The notes beneath the pieces were generated by a model, which was not told the DNA's origin, ran no database searches, and saw only the letters and a program-made list of their open reading frames with translations. The translations under genes and the position numbers were made by a program. Positions 54,969 through 64,000 of a DNA stretch of 64,000 nt are shown here, piece by piece. Every line of letters starts with the position of its first letter. Positions within the stretch are counted from its first letter, which is position 1. Origin of the DNA: Antonospora locustae (taxonomy: Eukaryota; Microsporidia); assembly GCA_007674295.1 (NCBI GenBank), contig CM017447.1:1-64000 (forward strand), written 5' to 3'.

Positions 54969-57900
54969 CTAATCAAACTCAAACCTAGGTGTTATGTTCA
55001 TTGCCATTAGCTCCTGTACTAAAAGCTTAAAGGCATATGGCACGTCGACATTCGCTATTTTTGTCCGGTTCTTACAGCCCCTGCATTCTGCAATCTCAGG
55101 AGTGGAGACGGCAAACAGCCCGCATAGCTCACAGACAGACAGTGAATACGGGTCACTTACGTCAAAAAGTCTCTCCTTGAGGAAGGATGATGCACCATGG
55201 CTTATGATGCAGTCTCGCTCCATCTCGCCAAAACGCAGCCCGCCCTCTCGAGATCGACCCTCAACTGGCTGCCGCGTCATTATCTGCACAGGGCCCCTTG
55301 CACGTGCATGTATCTTGTCCTCCACCATGTGCTTCAGTCTTTGGTAATATGTGGGGCCAACAAACACCTGTGCCTCGAGCTTGCGACCAGTAAATCCAGA
55401 ATACATAACCTCAAGACCTCGCTTCTGATACCCAAGACTCTCGAGCTTCTGGCTTATTTTGTCAACAGTGACGTCTGTAAAGGGAGTTGCATCTCCTTCA
55501 TCTCCACTTAGAGCACTTACCTTTCCAAGCAGCGCCTCAATGAGATGCCCGATCGTCATTCTGTTTGGAATTGCATGTGGGTTGATTATGATGTCAGGAA
55601 CAATGCCTTCCTTGGTGAAAGGCATGTCCTCCTGTCGCAGAGTAATTCCTATTGTGCCCTTCTGCCCATGTCTGGATGCAAATTTGTCTCCGGTCTGCGG
55701 AATACGGTTGCTGCGGACTCTGACTTTTGCAAACTTATATCCCTCCTTTGTGCTTACAATTACGTTATCCACAACACCATTTTCTGTGCTTCGCATTGCA
55801 ACCGAGTTGTCCTTCATAACATACACAGGGTTATCCCGTGTGGACTTCTCCGCATCCAGAACTGGAACAGCCTTTCCCATTAGAATGTCAACTCCTGTAA
55901 CACGGACTTGGCTGTTGATCAGGCCGTCAGAGTCTAGTTTTTCGTAGTTCAAGTTCTTCATGCGAATCACCTTGTCCCGCGTTGGCCTGACAAAGGACTC
56001 GTTTTGTCCGGGCTTGTGGCAGGATTCCTGGTCAGTGTATGATCTGTAGAAGAAACTCCGAAATAACCCGCGGTCTATGGCGCTTTGATTCATGATAATC
56101 GAGTCCTCCTGATTGTATCCTGTGTAACATGCTATGGTTACGATGGCGTTTTGCCCTGACGGAAGCTCTCTAAACCTTAAGTACTCCATACTTCTTGTGG
56201 TGACCAGAGGCTTCTGAGGATAGTACAGAATATTAGCAAGCGTGTCCATTCGCAGAAGAAAATTGGTTGCGTAAATCCCCATCGCCTGCTTTGACATTGC
56301 ACTTTGGTATGTGTTTCTGGGGCTCTGATTGTGATCTGGAAATGGAATCATTGATGCGCATATTCCAAGTATCATTGCAGGGTGTATCTCGCAATGAGTG
56401 TACCGTACATTTTCAAACTGGGCTCTTGCATTCTGATTTTCCGTGTCTTCCTGCTGCTTGCCCAATACGCTACGGCTTGCCCGCGCCAGCTCGTCAGGCG
56501 ACATGGAAATCATCGATATTTCCTCCTCCTCAACATCTAAATACTCAATCAACCCTTCCTTGATAATTGTGTCCCATGTGTATTCTATTCTGTCCTCAAG
56601 CAGCTTGATGTGTTTTTTTTTAATATTAAGCTTGTTTCCACTGACCGTGAAAAGCGGCCTGCAAACGCGTCCTCCATCACAGAAAATGCGCAGCTCACGC
56701 TCAAGAACGTCTTTTACGATGCTCATCTCCTTGTCAATTGCAAGGCTTCTTCTTAACTCCTTAAGCCCTCTGATCACAAAATCAACGTTGTTGTGAATGC
56801 CAAGCCACATGCCATTTACAAATATCTTATAGGACGTGCTCTTTGCCTCCATCTCCTCAAGATTCTCCATTCCACACTCCTCCAGAAACTCGACAATTGT
56901 GGATGAGTTTGTGCCCACGGAAATGTACGCCATCAAGCTCAGATTCTTCACAAGGCCACAGCTCTGGCCCTCAGGGGTCTCTGCAGGGCATATCATTCCC
57001 CAGTGTGTATTGTGCAACTGGCGCGGCTTTGCAAGCTTGCCCTCCTTTCCAATGGGAGTATTTACTCTTCTCAGATGGCTGATTGTCGATATGAAGTTGT
57101 ATCTGTTTAGAACCTGCGCAACACCAGCCTTGCTCTGCATAAACTTTGTCTGTTCGCCCCAATTTCCAGTTGCCAGTGCATACCTAAATCCTTGTGTTAA
57201 AATGCTTGTTTTTAGGCATAGTGCAATGTTGAACTCCTTTCCGTACTCAACACACTTCTGTATATGCTTGGAAGTCTCCATGTGCAGCCTTCTGAAAAGC
57301 GTTTTGAAGAGAGAGCATAGCAGCGGTCCGCTTAGATCCATTCGCTTTTTCCCATAGTGATCTCTGTCATCTTCTCCTTTTCTATTCAGATAGACCATGA
57401 GCAGCTTGTTGATCATGTATCCAAAGAAATATGCCTTCTTTGTTTCACAGAACTCTCGAGTGCCCACATGAGGAAGAAACTCTTTTTGCAAAACCTTCCG
57501 CGCAAAGCTTATTCTCTGAGACTGTGTGGAACCTATTGGTGCCCCCCTTCTACCTATGAAGTCCAGTGCCTGACTTTCGTCATTTATAACATCTGCCTCC
57601 TCGATGCTTGGCCTTACAAGTTCAAGAATGGCACTATCTTCCGAAATATGCTTCAAAATTTCCTTGTCCGAGCTGAACCCCAATGCCCTAAAGATCACAA
57701 TTATCGGAATGTCCTGCAAGATGAGTGGTATCTGCGCCCTGATCACAACCTCACTAGAGTCGGGCTTTTTTATAAGCTTGATCACGACCTGCGAGGGCAC
57801 CTTCCCTCCCTTTTCTGGTGCAGATCTTATTTCCGAGACAAAGAGGTTTTGTTTTTTGAAAACGTATGCTATATTTGTTGCCATGCGCTCCTGCGCAACA

Positions 57901-58427
57901 AGCACCTTTTCTGTTCCATTAATTATGAAGTATCCTCCCTGGTCGTATGGACATTCGCCCAGCTCAATGAGGTCGCGGTCGCTCAGACCGTTCAGAACAC
58001 AATAGGAGGATCGAAGCATGATTGGCATCAGGCCTATAGGAACCTTGTTGTACAAATGCTCGTCCATCTGCCCCGTCTCGCTGATACTTGTCTTCTTTAC
58101 GTCAATAAAAAGAGGCGATGCATAAGTAAGATCCCGCAGTCTTGCCTCCTGTGGAAAAATCTCCACTGTCTTACCATCAGGTTCTGTGACAACAGGCGAC
58201 TTGCTTAAGTATATCTGTCCAAACTTAAGTCTGATTGTCTGTCCAAACTGTGTTTTACCCGTACCCACTGATTTCACAACAATGGTCGAGTTTTCATCAA
58301 CAACCTCTTGCATTGTTCTTCTGACAAACATGTCGAATGAGTCAAGCTGTTGTCGAACAAGACCCTTTTGCTCAAAGTATGATGATATCACAGTCCAGCT
58401 ATCTTCTTGTGTTATTTCCTCAGACAT
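54969..58427 (-). CDS. RPB2: RNA polymerase II second-largest subunit Rpb2
   Basis: The 1152-residue catalytic subunit starts MSEEITQEDSWTVISSYF, aligning with the yeast D-S-W-A-V-I-S block. It has the lobe, protrusion and hybrid-binding segments: GYFIINGTEKVLVAQER, SHLRRVNTPIG, GYNQEDSIIMNQ and KFASRHGQKGTIGI. The C-terminal zinc site is CELCG...CRGCKN, and the end is ELMAMNITPRFEF. I chose the ATG at 58427. The frame runs further upstream to a TAG at about 58470 but has no other ATG. TATAAAAAG lies about 110 bases upstream on the minus strand. Confidence 0.97.
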   Translation of the reverse strand: MSEEITQEDSWTVISSYFEQKGLVRQQLDSFDMFVRRTMQEVVDENSTIVVKSVGTGKTQFGQTIRLKFGQIYLSKSPVVTEPDGKTVEIFPQEARLRDLTYASPLFIDVKKTSISETGQMDEHLYNKVPIGLMPIMLRSSYCVLNGLSDRDLIELGECPYDQGGYFIINGTEKVLVAQERMATNIAYVFKKQNLFVSEIRSAPEKGGKVPSQVVIKLIKKPDSSEVVIRAQIPLILQDIPIIVIFRALGFSSDKEILKHISEDSAILELVRPSIEEADVINDESQALDFIGRRGAPIGSTQSQRISFARKVLQKEFLPHVGTREFCETKKAYFFGYMINKLLMVYLNRKGEDDRDHYGKKRMDLSGPLLCSLFKTLFRRLHMETSKHIQKCVEYGKEFNIALCLKTSILTQGFRYALATGNWGEQTKFMQSKAGVAQVLNRYNFISTISHLRRVNTPIGKEGKLAKPRQLHNTHWGMICPAETPEGQSCGLVKNLSLMAYISVGTNSSTIVEFLEECGMENLEEMEAKSTSYKIFVNGMWLGIHNNVDFVIRGLKELRRSLAIDKEMSIVKDVLERELRIFCDGGRVCRPLFTVSGNKLNIKKKHIKLLEDRIEYTWDTIIKEGLIEYLDVEEEEISMISMSPDELARASRSVLGKQQEDTENQNARAQFENVRYTHCEIHPAMILGICASMIPFPDHNQSPRNTYQSAMSKQAMGIYATNFLLRMDTLANILYYPQKPLVTTRSMEYLRFRELPSGQNAIVTIACYTGYNQEDSIIMNQSAIDRGLFRSFFYRSYTDQESCHKPGQNESFVRPTRDKVIRMKNLNYEKLDSDGLINSQVRVTGVDILMGKAVPVLDAEKSTRDNPVYVMKDNSVAMRSTENGVVDNVIVSTKEGYKFAKVRVRSNRIPQTGDKFASRHGQKGTIGITLRQEDMPFTKEGIVPDIIINPHAIPNRMTIGHLIEALLGKVSALSGDEGDATPFTDVTVDKISQKLESLGYQKRGLEVMYSGFTGRKLEAQVFVGPTYYQRLKHMVEDKIHARARGPVQIMTRQPVEGRSREGGLRFGEMERDCIISHGASSFLKERLFDVSDPYSLSVCELCGLFAVSTPEIAECRGCKNRTKIANVDVPYAFKLLVQELMAMNITPRFEFD

Positions 58428-58596
58428 GAGGGTCTGCACATTTTCGACTTCAATACTCTTCACATTTTTCCATCGCTAGTTAAGAAAGTGGTGCCATTCT
58501 CTTGTTTCTATTCACATCTTTCTGCCGCCGCAAAAAAGCTTTTTATACGGCTTTTCCGAAGAAGACAGGCGCTATCGTGTCCGCTCAAAGCAACCC

Positions 58597-59442
58597 ATGG
58601 CATCGAAAAATACTGCTGATGTTCTCTGCATAAAGTATCTCGACGTGGTCATAGATTGTGGCGTTTACAAAAAGAATACCGCGAGAGAGGTTTTGAAGCA
58701 TCTCCTGACACAGAGCACTATCTCAACACAACAGTTTAAGTTCATTCTGTCTGTACAGAAGTCGGGCGTCTGCAGAAGCCTTGTTCATAAAGCTTTGATT
58801 AAGTTTAAGCCTCTGTTTGACATCAGCAGTACTTGTAGCGTTAGTGCGGAGCCGGTTCATGAGTCAAGCTACGAGCCATACACGTACGATGAAGTGCTCT
58901 ATGCGTGTTCAAACTACATTCGAAACGAGTCCTACATCAATTTCACGAAAAACTACCATGCAATATTCAATGAACACTGGACAATCAAGAAAGACATGCA
59001 GCAGAAGTTTATGGATGATCTCCTCAGGATAATAAGTGTCTTTGAAGAAAAGAAGTGCAAGAGGCCCTACACAAGAAGGTTTCCCGTGCGCGAGTCTCTA
59101 ATGTTTTTCATTAGGTACAAATCCTTCAACGACTTTCTGAGGTTCCAAATATTTGCTATCTTCAAAAAGGGAAAGCTCGATGATAACGTCTGCAGAGAAA
59201 TGCTCGACTCGGAGGTCAAGTGGAATCATTGGCGTACATACGGATTTCCACAAAACCATAGCTGCGATGATTTTAACATTGAATGCACTAGCGGTGCTTT
59301 GAAAACGAGCAGAGACACCACAAAGGAGACCCCCGCAAAGGACTCTCTTTTCATCGAATTCATGGAAAGAGAGGATGTAAGCAATATAGCATCCGGAGAC
59401 TCTGCTGAGTGGTATCAGAGACGAGCACATCTTTTTAGGTAG
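58597..59442 (+). CDS. Hypothetical protein, 281 residues
   Basis: The ATG at 58597 follows AACCC, so the gene is likely real. The protein is helical, with many aromatic residues (NYIRNESYINFTKNYHAIF, FPVRESLMFFIRYKSF) and a polar C-terminus. I see no signal peptide, membrane helix or known motif. It is head to head with RPB2 (169 bases between starts), which might suggest a nuclear role, but function cannot be assigned. Confidence 0.7.
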   Translation: MASKNTADVLCIKYLDVVIDCGVYKKNTAREVLKHLLTQSTISTQQFKFILSVQKSGVCRSLVHKALIKFKPLFDISSTCSVSAEPVHESSYEPYTYDEVLYACSNYIRNESYINFTKNYHAIFNEHWTIKKDMQQKFMDDLLRIISVFEEKKCKRPYTRRFPVRESLMFFIRYKSFNDFLRFQIFAIFKKGKLDDNVCREMLDSEVKWNHWRTYGFPQNHSCDDFNIECTSGALKTSRDTTKETPAKDSLFIEFMEREDVSNIASGDSAEWYQRRAHLFR

Positions 59443-59560
59443 CGAGGCTTGTCATCGGCTGGTGTATGTATGAATGTACCTCTGTGCCCTCAAAAAAGAC
59501 ATATCATGTGTTTTTTGCATGCTGATATAAATTTTAAATAGCAGTTTCCAACATTTTTGT

Positions 59561-60154
59561 CTACAATGCTGAGCTTACAGCATCATTGCAGGAAATTACA
59601 GAGTATCCTACCATATTTTTTATGACGAACACAACCACCATGTAGTCTGGACATGAAAGATCCACCTTTAAAGACACATTCCGCGTAATAGTTTCGAAAA
59701 GCACGTTTCTGCAAATAAGTCCACTTGAACGCTGTCTGTACATTATTTTGTATGACTTGCCTGTATTTGCATTCAGCTTAGACAGATCTGCTGAAATGCA
59801 GTCCAGAATGAGGTGCAGCGGTCCAAGTCTTTGCAGAGGTGTTATGTTTTGAATGTATCTTCTCGAGATACTCAGATTTCTGACAAGCGAGCACATTAAA
59901 ACAACATCATGTTCTACTAGACTCTCCAGAAGTACAAAGTTTCTCACATTTTTCAGTGGAACAGGCCTTGCTTTTTCCTGGACCAATCTTCTTATCTCGT
60001 CCCTAACCTCTGCTGCATAGTCGATTGGCGAGTTTACCTTGGAAACGAGCGACTGAATGCTGTGTATAACTCTATTTAAAATGTCTGTTAGCTCTTTAGA
60101 TGCTGCTCTCTCTCTGCCTGCGTTGCAAGTCACAAGAAATGCAGATTTTATCAT
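59561..60154 (-). CDS. TAN1: THUMP-domain tRNA acetylation adaptor Tan1
   Basis: Tan1/THUMPD1 binds tRNA and helps the acetyltransferase Kre33/NAT10 make ac4C12 in tRNA-Ser and tRNA-Leu. The 197-residue protein starts with AFLVTCNAGRERAASKELTD, the Tan1-type opening. SRRYIQNITPLQRLG, SYKIMYRQRSSGLICR and KVDLSCPDYMVVVFVIKN are typical of a THUMP domain. It is shorter than yeast Tan1. The start is the ATG at 60154. Confidence 0.8.
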   Translation of the reverse strand: MIKSAFLVTCNAGRERAASKELTDILNRVIHSIQSLVSKVNSPIDYAAEVRDEIRRLVQEKARPVPLKNVRNFVLLESLVEHDVVLMCSLVRNLSISRRYIQNITPLQRLGPLHLILDCISADLSKLNANTGKSYKIMYRQRSSGLICRNVLFETITRNVSLKVDLSCPDYMVVVFVIKNMVGYSVISCNDAVSSAL

Positions 60155-60283
60155 GTTTTATTATGCAGCTAGGGTTTTAATTGCACAAAACCATGTAAGC
60201 TATCACTTTCTGCTACGCGTTGCTAGTTCTTGATCTAGTCTAAACTATTGTATGAATACAACAAAGGTGAATTCTAACCGTGG

Positions 60284-61915
60284 ATGTCAAAAAGAAAAGT
60301 TGGAAAAAACAGGCTGGACAAGTACTATCATCTTGCTAAAGAAAGAGGATATCGTGCGCGGTCTGCATTCAAGCTGATACAGCTTGACCAAAAGTACGGC
60401 ATGCTCACAAACTGCTCGTCGGTAGTAGACTTGTGTGCTTCTCCCGGAGGCTGGCTGCAGGTGGTCGCAGAAAGAAACATTGAGACTATAGTGGGCATTG
60501 ACATCGTGCCAATCAAGCCAATAACAGGTGTGGAGTGTATTGTCTGCGATATAACTACAGACACATGCAGAAAGGAGCTGTACCGTGTGATGGGAGAAAA
60601 AAAGGCAGATCTCTTTCTCCACGATGGGTCGCCGAACTCTGGTGTCTCGTGGGTACAGGATGCCTATGCCCAGAACGAGCTGGTGCTCTTTGCCATGAGA
60701 CTTGCATCTGAGTTTCTGAGAGAGGGCGGTGCGTTTCTGACAAAGGTATTTAGGTCTAGTGACTACTGTGCTCTTCTTTCAGTATGCAATAGAATCTTTG
60801 AGGTGGTTGAGGCTACAAAACCACTGAGCTCCAGAAGCGAGAGCGCAGAGATATTTGTGTACTGTAAAGGTTTTCTTCCGGAAAGAGTCCGCATAGATCT
60901 CTTCAACCCGAATATTGCGTTTAGAGAGGAAGTGATTTCCGGAACATTCAACACAACAAAGGTGCTTGAGTTTGCAGACTTTCTAAAGTCTGTAAGCACT
61001 CTTAGAGAATTGCAGTCACTTGAAAAGATCAGATATACTGCTGTCGATGGTTTGGAAGACGTTGTTGATGAAGAAACACGGCTGTCTTTTGATGACTTGC
61101 GCCTTCTAGGCCCATCTGCAATGAAGAACCTCCTGCGAAAGCGGAGGAAAATACTCCGTCTGATCGAAAAAAAGAAAGTTTCGGTGGATGGTATTGATGT
61201 CTCCACATTCAAAAGCATGCCCCGCGAAAAAAAAAGAGTCCATGACGGCACAGACCATGATTGTCCCGCGAACAAAGAGCGAAAAGAAAGGAAGAAGCGC
61301 CAAAAGGACATAAAAAGTAAGTACAAGAACCAGCTGCCCCTACCAAACACGCACTTTTTTAACGATAGAATATTTAGGTCCGAAAACGAAGAAGAGCTGT
61401 CTGAAGATATAGCACTTCAGGTTCGCTCTGAAGAAGAGTATGAAATAAGCAACTGCAGTGATAGCATGGAACTTGATGAAGAGGAGCTTCTAGCAGCTGC
61501 CCGTCTGAAGGAGGACGAGGAGGAGTTCATAATGGAGACAGTAGACAGGCACTGTAACAATGACCTGTGTAATCTTCCTGAATTCATTCGGGAAGAAGAA
61601 AAAGCATTCGAAAGAAGAGTCGCACAGCCTCTGCATAACAAAAAGGAGCTGGAGGCAATAGGAAGACGAAGAAAGAGAGCCATGAGAATTGCACAAAAAG
61701 CCAATGGACAAAAAACAGAGAACGATATCGACGATGAGGATTGCATTGCACGCAAGCGTACCATGAGAGGACCGTATAGAAAAACACGATCAAAGCCCAG
61801 AATAGTGTTTGCAACAAAAGGAAGGTTTAAGATACCAAAGGGAAAGGGAAGGCTCAAGTTTGTAGATAGGCGAATGAAAAAAGACAAAAGAGGCCTGAAA
61901 TCAAAAAGAAGATGA
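60284..61915 (+). CDS. SPB1: rRNA 2'-O-methyltransferase Spb1
   Basis: Spb1 methylates the A-loop of large-subunit rRNA and is needed for 60S assembly in the nucleolus. The 543-residue protein has an FtsJ domain first. RARSAFKLIQ carries the first catalytic Lys, VVDLCASPGGWLQV binds SAM, LHDGSPN has the Asp, FLTKVFRS the second Lys and SAEIFVYCKGF the Glu. The Spb1-specific middle and C-terminal regions follow, with ...KGRLKFVDRRMKKD at the end. It is shorter than yeast Spb1 but complete in domains. The start is the ATG at 60284. Confidence 0.95.
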   Translation: MSKRKVGKNRLDKYYHLAKERGYRARSAFKLIQLDQKYGMLTNCSSVVDLCASPGGWLQVVAERNIETIVGIDIVPIKPITGVECIVCDITTDTCRKELYRVMGEKKADLFLHDGSPNSGVSWVQDAYAQNELVLFAMRLASEFLREGGAFLTKVFRSSDYCALLSVCNRIFEVVEATKPLSSRSESAEIFVYCKGFLPERVRIDLFNPNIAFREEVISGTFNTTKVLEFADFLKSVSTLRELQSLEKIRYTAVDGLEDVVDEETRLSFDDLRLLGPSAMKNLLRKRRKILRLIEKKKVSVDGIDVSTFKSMPREKKRVHDGTDHDCPANKERKERKKRQKDIKSKYKNQLPLPNTHFFNDRIFRSENEEELSEDIALQVRSEEEYEISNCSDSMELDEEELLAAARLKEDEEEFIMETVDRHCNNDLCNLPEFIREEEKAFERRVAQPLHNKKELEAIGRRRKRAMRIAQKANGQKTENDIDDEDCIARKRTMRGPYRKTRSKPRIVFATKGRFKIPKGKGRLKFVDRRMKKDKRGLKSKRR

Positions 61916-62112
61916 GGTCTTATGGTGCATAAAGCTTCTGAGATTTGATAGCTGCATGTGTTCACACTAGGCAGCCGTTTGAATTGTGTAATCATGTAAT
62001 GGATTGAGGACAGTGTGATGCAAAAAGCCCTGCATACGAGGATTGCTGTGCTTTTTGTATCTTTTTTACTCACAAACACATCGGTGCATATTTGTCTGAT
62101 TTGAAATTGCCC

Positions 62113-63084
62113 ATGGATGCCAAAATTACAATTGATGATCTGGTGACAGAAAAGGAACGCAGAGCATATGGCATAGAAAGAATAAGAGAGGACATCACAA
62201 GTGCATCCGTCTATGATGCAGTAAAGGATGATATAAAGAACATGCTCACGTCTCGGCACAGGAGAAGCACACCCCATGTGAATTTCTACAATCTGGCGCC
62301 TGCAACGGAACTGGAAAAATCGATCCACGAGGTTCTGAGCAAGAAGGAGGTTGACATCGTGCTGAAAAGACGTGAAAACAACATACTTTTTGACTTTGAA
62401 AAAAAGATGCAGAGATTCAATAAGATAAAGAGCAAGAAGTTCCGAAGATTGCGCAGACGTGAGAGAGAGAGAAATGCGGCTGCAGGCGACATTGTAAAAA
62501 GAATGGAAGAGACTGAAGAAGTAGAGGAAGATGGAGAAAGTGATACATGTAGCACAAAATCGGAAAATGCCGGCGAATCCAGGGGCTTGTGCCACCCTGA
62601 AAATCCAGTGATGACTTTTTATGGTCATGAAACAAAGGAGAATGCTATAAACGAAGAATACGAGCAGTGTGATGATGAAGAGTTTGCCCAAGAAAAGACG
62701 AATGTTGCTGCGAAAGACATGCCAGTTGCTGAGGAAATAGTCCTACCTGGATGGGGTGTGTGGGGTGGACATGGATGTGATATAAAAAGGACAAAGGTAA
62801 ATGTTATTCGGAGGCAGGTTGATGGCATAAAGCTGCAAGATAGAAAGGACAAAGGCTTTGCACATGTGATTATTAACGAGAAGCAGCCTACTCTGGATAG
62901 CAAGTACAAGGTAAGCTTGCCATATGGGTACACAAAGGAGGAGTATGCAAAAAAATTAAAAATGCCTTCGTCGCACGAGTGGACCTCGTTGAGAGTTTTG
63001 AACAAGTTTGTAAAGCCTAAGTCAGAGATCAGAAGTGGCGAGGTGATAGAGCAATTTCACTTTGAACCACAATACGAAGATTAA
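62113..63084 (+). CDS. UTP14: SSU processome component Utp14
   Basis: Utp14 works in the small-subunit processome and activates the helicase Dhr1. The 323-residue protein has a Lys/Arg-rich middle and the Utp14 C-terminal signature: VLPGWGVWGGHG, RKDKGFAHVIINEK, KYKVSLPYGYTKEEYAKKL and SHEWTSLRVL. It is less than half the yeast length, mainly through loss of acidic linkers. The ATG at 62113 is directly preceded by TTGCCC. SPB1 lies upstream on the same strand. Confidence 0.9.
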   Translation: MDAKITIDDLVTEKERRAYGIERIREDITSASVYDAVKDDIKNMLTSRHRRSTPHVNFYNLAPATELEKSIHEVLSKKEVDIVLKRRENNILFDFEKKMQRFNKIKSKKFRRLRRRERERNAAAGDIVKRMEETEEVEEDGESDTCSTKSENAGESRGLCHPENPVMTFYGHETKENAINEEYEQCDDEEFAQEKTNVAAKDMPVAEEIVLPGWGVWGGHGCDIKRTKVNVIRRQVDGIKLQDRKDKGFAHVIINEKQPTLDSKYKVSLPYGYTKEEYAKKLKMPSSHEWTSLRVLNKFVKPKSEIRSGEVIEQFHFEPQYED

Positions 63085-63244
63085 GCCTTGTTATGTTTCA
63101 TATCAACAGATAGCACATTTGCCACGGCACAGCTTGCTGTGCATATATGGCACTTCAGCGCTACAGTAATACTTTTTCGCACGTCCATATCGCCTTTGCT
63201 TCGCCAGGTTGTGATTTGACGGTGATTAATATATAGCTGACAAT

Positions 63245-63670
63245 ATGTCTGTGCAAATTTCTTGCTGCAATGGTGCATGGACCCCTAAGCCACTCATGAT
63301 TCCAATTGCAAAGCCTCTTGCTAGTGTAAACACTGTAAAGCGAATACAGAAGATAATTAAGGAAAAACGTAACACACATCAGCTACACCGAGGAATTAAG
63401 CACTGCCAGAAGGCTGTGCTGAGGTGTGAAAAGGGGCTGCTGGTTCTGTGTGCAGACATAACTCCTATGGACTTGATCACACACTTACCAGGAATATGCG
63501 AAGATAAAAACATTCCGTACATATTTGTTAAATCAAAACGCGACTTGAAAATTGCCAGTCCAAAGAGCGACAGCGTGACGTGTTGTTTTGTGGAAGTGGA
63601 CAGCTACTTGTGTAGCGAAAGAATGACAAAGGTGATTGCAGAATCTTGTTATAGCAGGACAAACCCATAA
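63245..63670 (+). CDS. NHP2: H/ACA snoRNP protein Nhp2
   Basis: Nhp2 is an L7Ae-family RNA-binding protein of H/ACA snoRNPs, which guide pseudouridylation of rRNA. The 141-residue product has PIAKPLASVNTVKRIQKIIK and LHRGIKHCQKAVLRCEKGLL. It also has CADITPMDLITHLPGICED and IPYIFVKSKRDL, in the order and spacing of Nhp2. The ATG at 63245 starts just before the conserved region and follows TATATAG about 12 bases upstream. Confidence 0.93.
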   Translation: MSVQISCCNGAWTPKPLMIPIAKPLASVNTVKRIQKIIKEKRNTHQLHRGIKHCQKAVLRCEKGLLVLCADITPMDLITHLPGICEDKNIPYIFVKSKRDLKIASPKSDSVTCCFVEVDSYLCSERMTKVIAESCYSRTNP

Positions 63671-63697
63671 GTTTTAGTTAAGCGACAACCAATATGC

Positions 63698-63928
63698 TTA
63701 CCATTCGAGATCACTGTCTCTGTACATGTGTGCTGTTTCTGGAAAAGCGCACTTGCTCATCTTTTTTGCAAGTAAAGTCCGATCAAAGAGCACATCGCTA
63801 TCGTATTCTATGACTTTTTTTGATATCAAGAGACCGTACATGTGATAAACCTTATTGCCTCTGTTCATTATCTCCTCTATGAGCTGCTCATAGCCAAGCA
63901 ACTTGCCTTGCATGGTATCTCTATCCAT
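63698..63928 (-). CDS. Hypothetical small protein, 76 residues
   Basis: The ATG at 63928 is directly preceded by GGCCC; a longer reading from 63964 adds 12 residues. The sequence is helical with strands (KLLGYEQLIEEIMNRG, YGLLISKKVIEYDSD). There is only a faint, unproven resemblance in size and layout to the TFIIH subunit Tfb5. It ends 27 bases from NHP2 in a tail-to-tail arrangement. Confidence 0.55.
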   Translation of the reverse strand: MDRDTMQGKLLGYEQLIEEIMNRGNKVYHMYGLLISKKVIEYDSDVLFDRTLLAKKMSKCAFPETAHMYRDSDLEW

Positions 63929-64000
63929 GGGCCTCATTATGCATGATATAGCTAAGCTCTGCATATAAAGATAACCATTACACAGAACATACAGTTCCTT

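Noticed and set aside
58466..58475. CTTAACTAG upstream of RPB2 as a possible intron acceptor
   Set aside because: No upstream ATG exon with a GTAAGT-like donor gives an in-frame join, and the protein from the ATG at 58427 already starts where homologues do.

Overview
The window looks like a piece of a microsporidian nuclear genome. Genes are eukaryotic, short, tightly packed on both strands and almost intron-free. About half of the start codons I could place have a CCC triplet within about 10 bases upstream of the ATG, the start signal known from microsporidia. Two translation genes (RPL15, EF2) share a longer AAAATTTT-to-CCC element, and RPL22 has a variant. A Dicer-like gene points to an RNAi-bearing lineage. 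I cannot name the species. I recognised no rRNA or tRNA gene.

Positions 1 to about 13000 form an accessory region. It holds two tandem, partly decayed copies of a family that joins repeated POZ-like units to leucine-rich repeats (LRRs), and a decayed Cys-rich stretch that may once have encoded a secreted protein. A multi-pass membrane protein is interrupted by a perfectly formed 19-base intron. Two large LRR genes follow; one has a clear signal peptide, the other a signal peptide followed at once by an in-frame TAA.

Positions 13400 to 31200 are core genome: LSm6-like protein, 6-phosphogluconate dehydrogenase, SF3b subunit CUS1, RPL22, a NEK-like kinase with an altered DFG motif, TRM8, a zinc transporter, an ABCG transporter, a degenerate HAM1-like protein, MCM2, NC2-alpha, EF2, RPN3 and SEC13. 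A 4.2 kb gene at 31384 encodes a secreted Gly/Ala repeat protein, a candidate polar-tube or spore-wall component.

Positions 35700 to the end carry DPH5 back to back with HSP104 (a perfect heat-shock element lies between them), two TRAPP subunits, a Dicer back to back with a candidate TPP1-like telomere protein, RPB9, RPL15, FIP1, MRE11, a forkhead factor, Mn superoxide dismutase, a fidgetin-like ATPase, PSF3, a RING protein, RPB2, TAN1, SPB1, UTP14, NHP2 and a few unknowns.

The core genes serve information processing (replication: MCM2, PSF3; transcription: RPB2, RPB9, NC2; mRNA processing: CUS1, LSm6, FIP1; ribosome building: SPB1, UTP14, NHP2; translation: EF2, DPH5, RPL15, RPL22) and trafficking (TRAPP, SEC13). 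The accessory genes look like host-directed secreted families.
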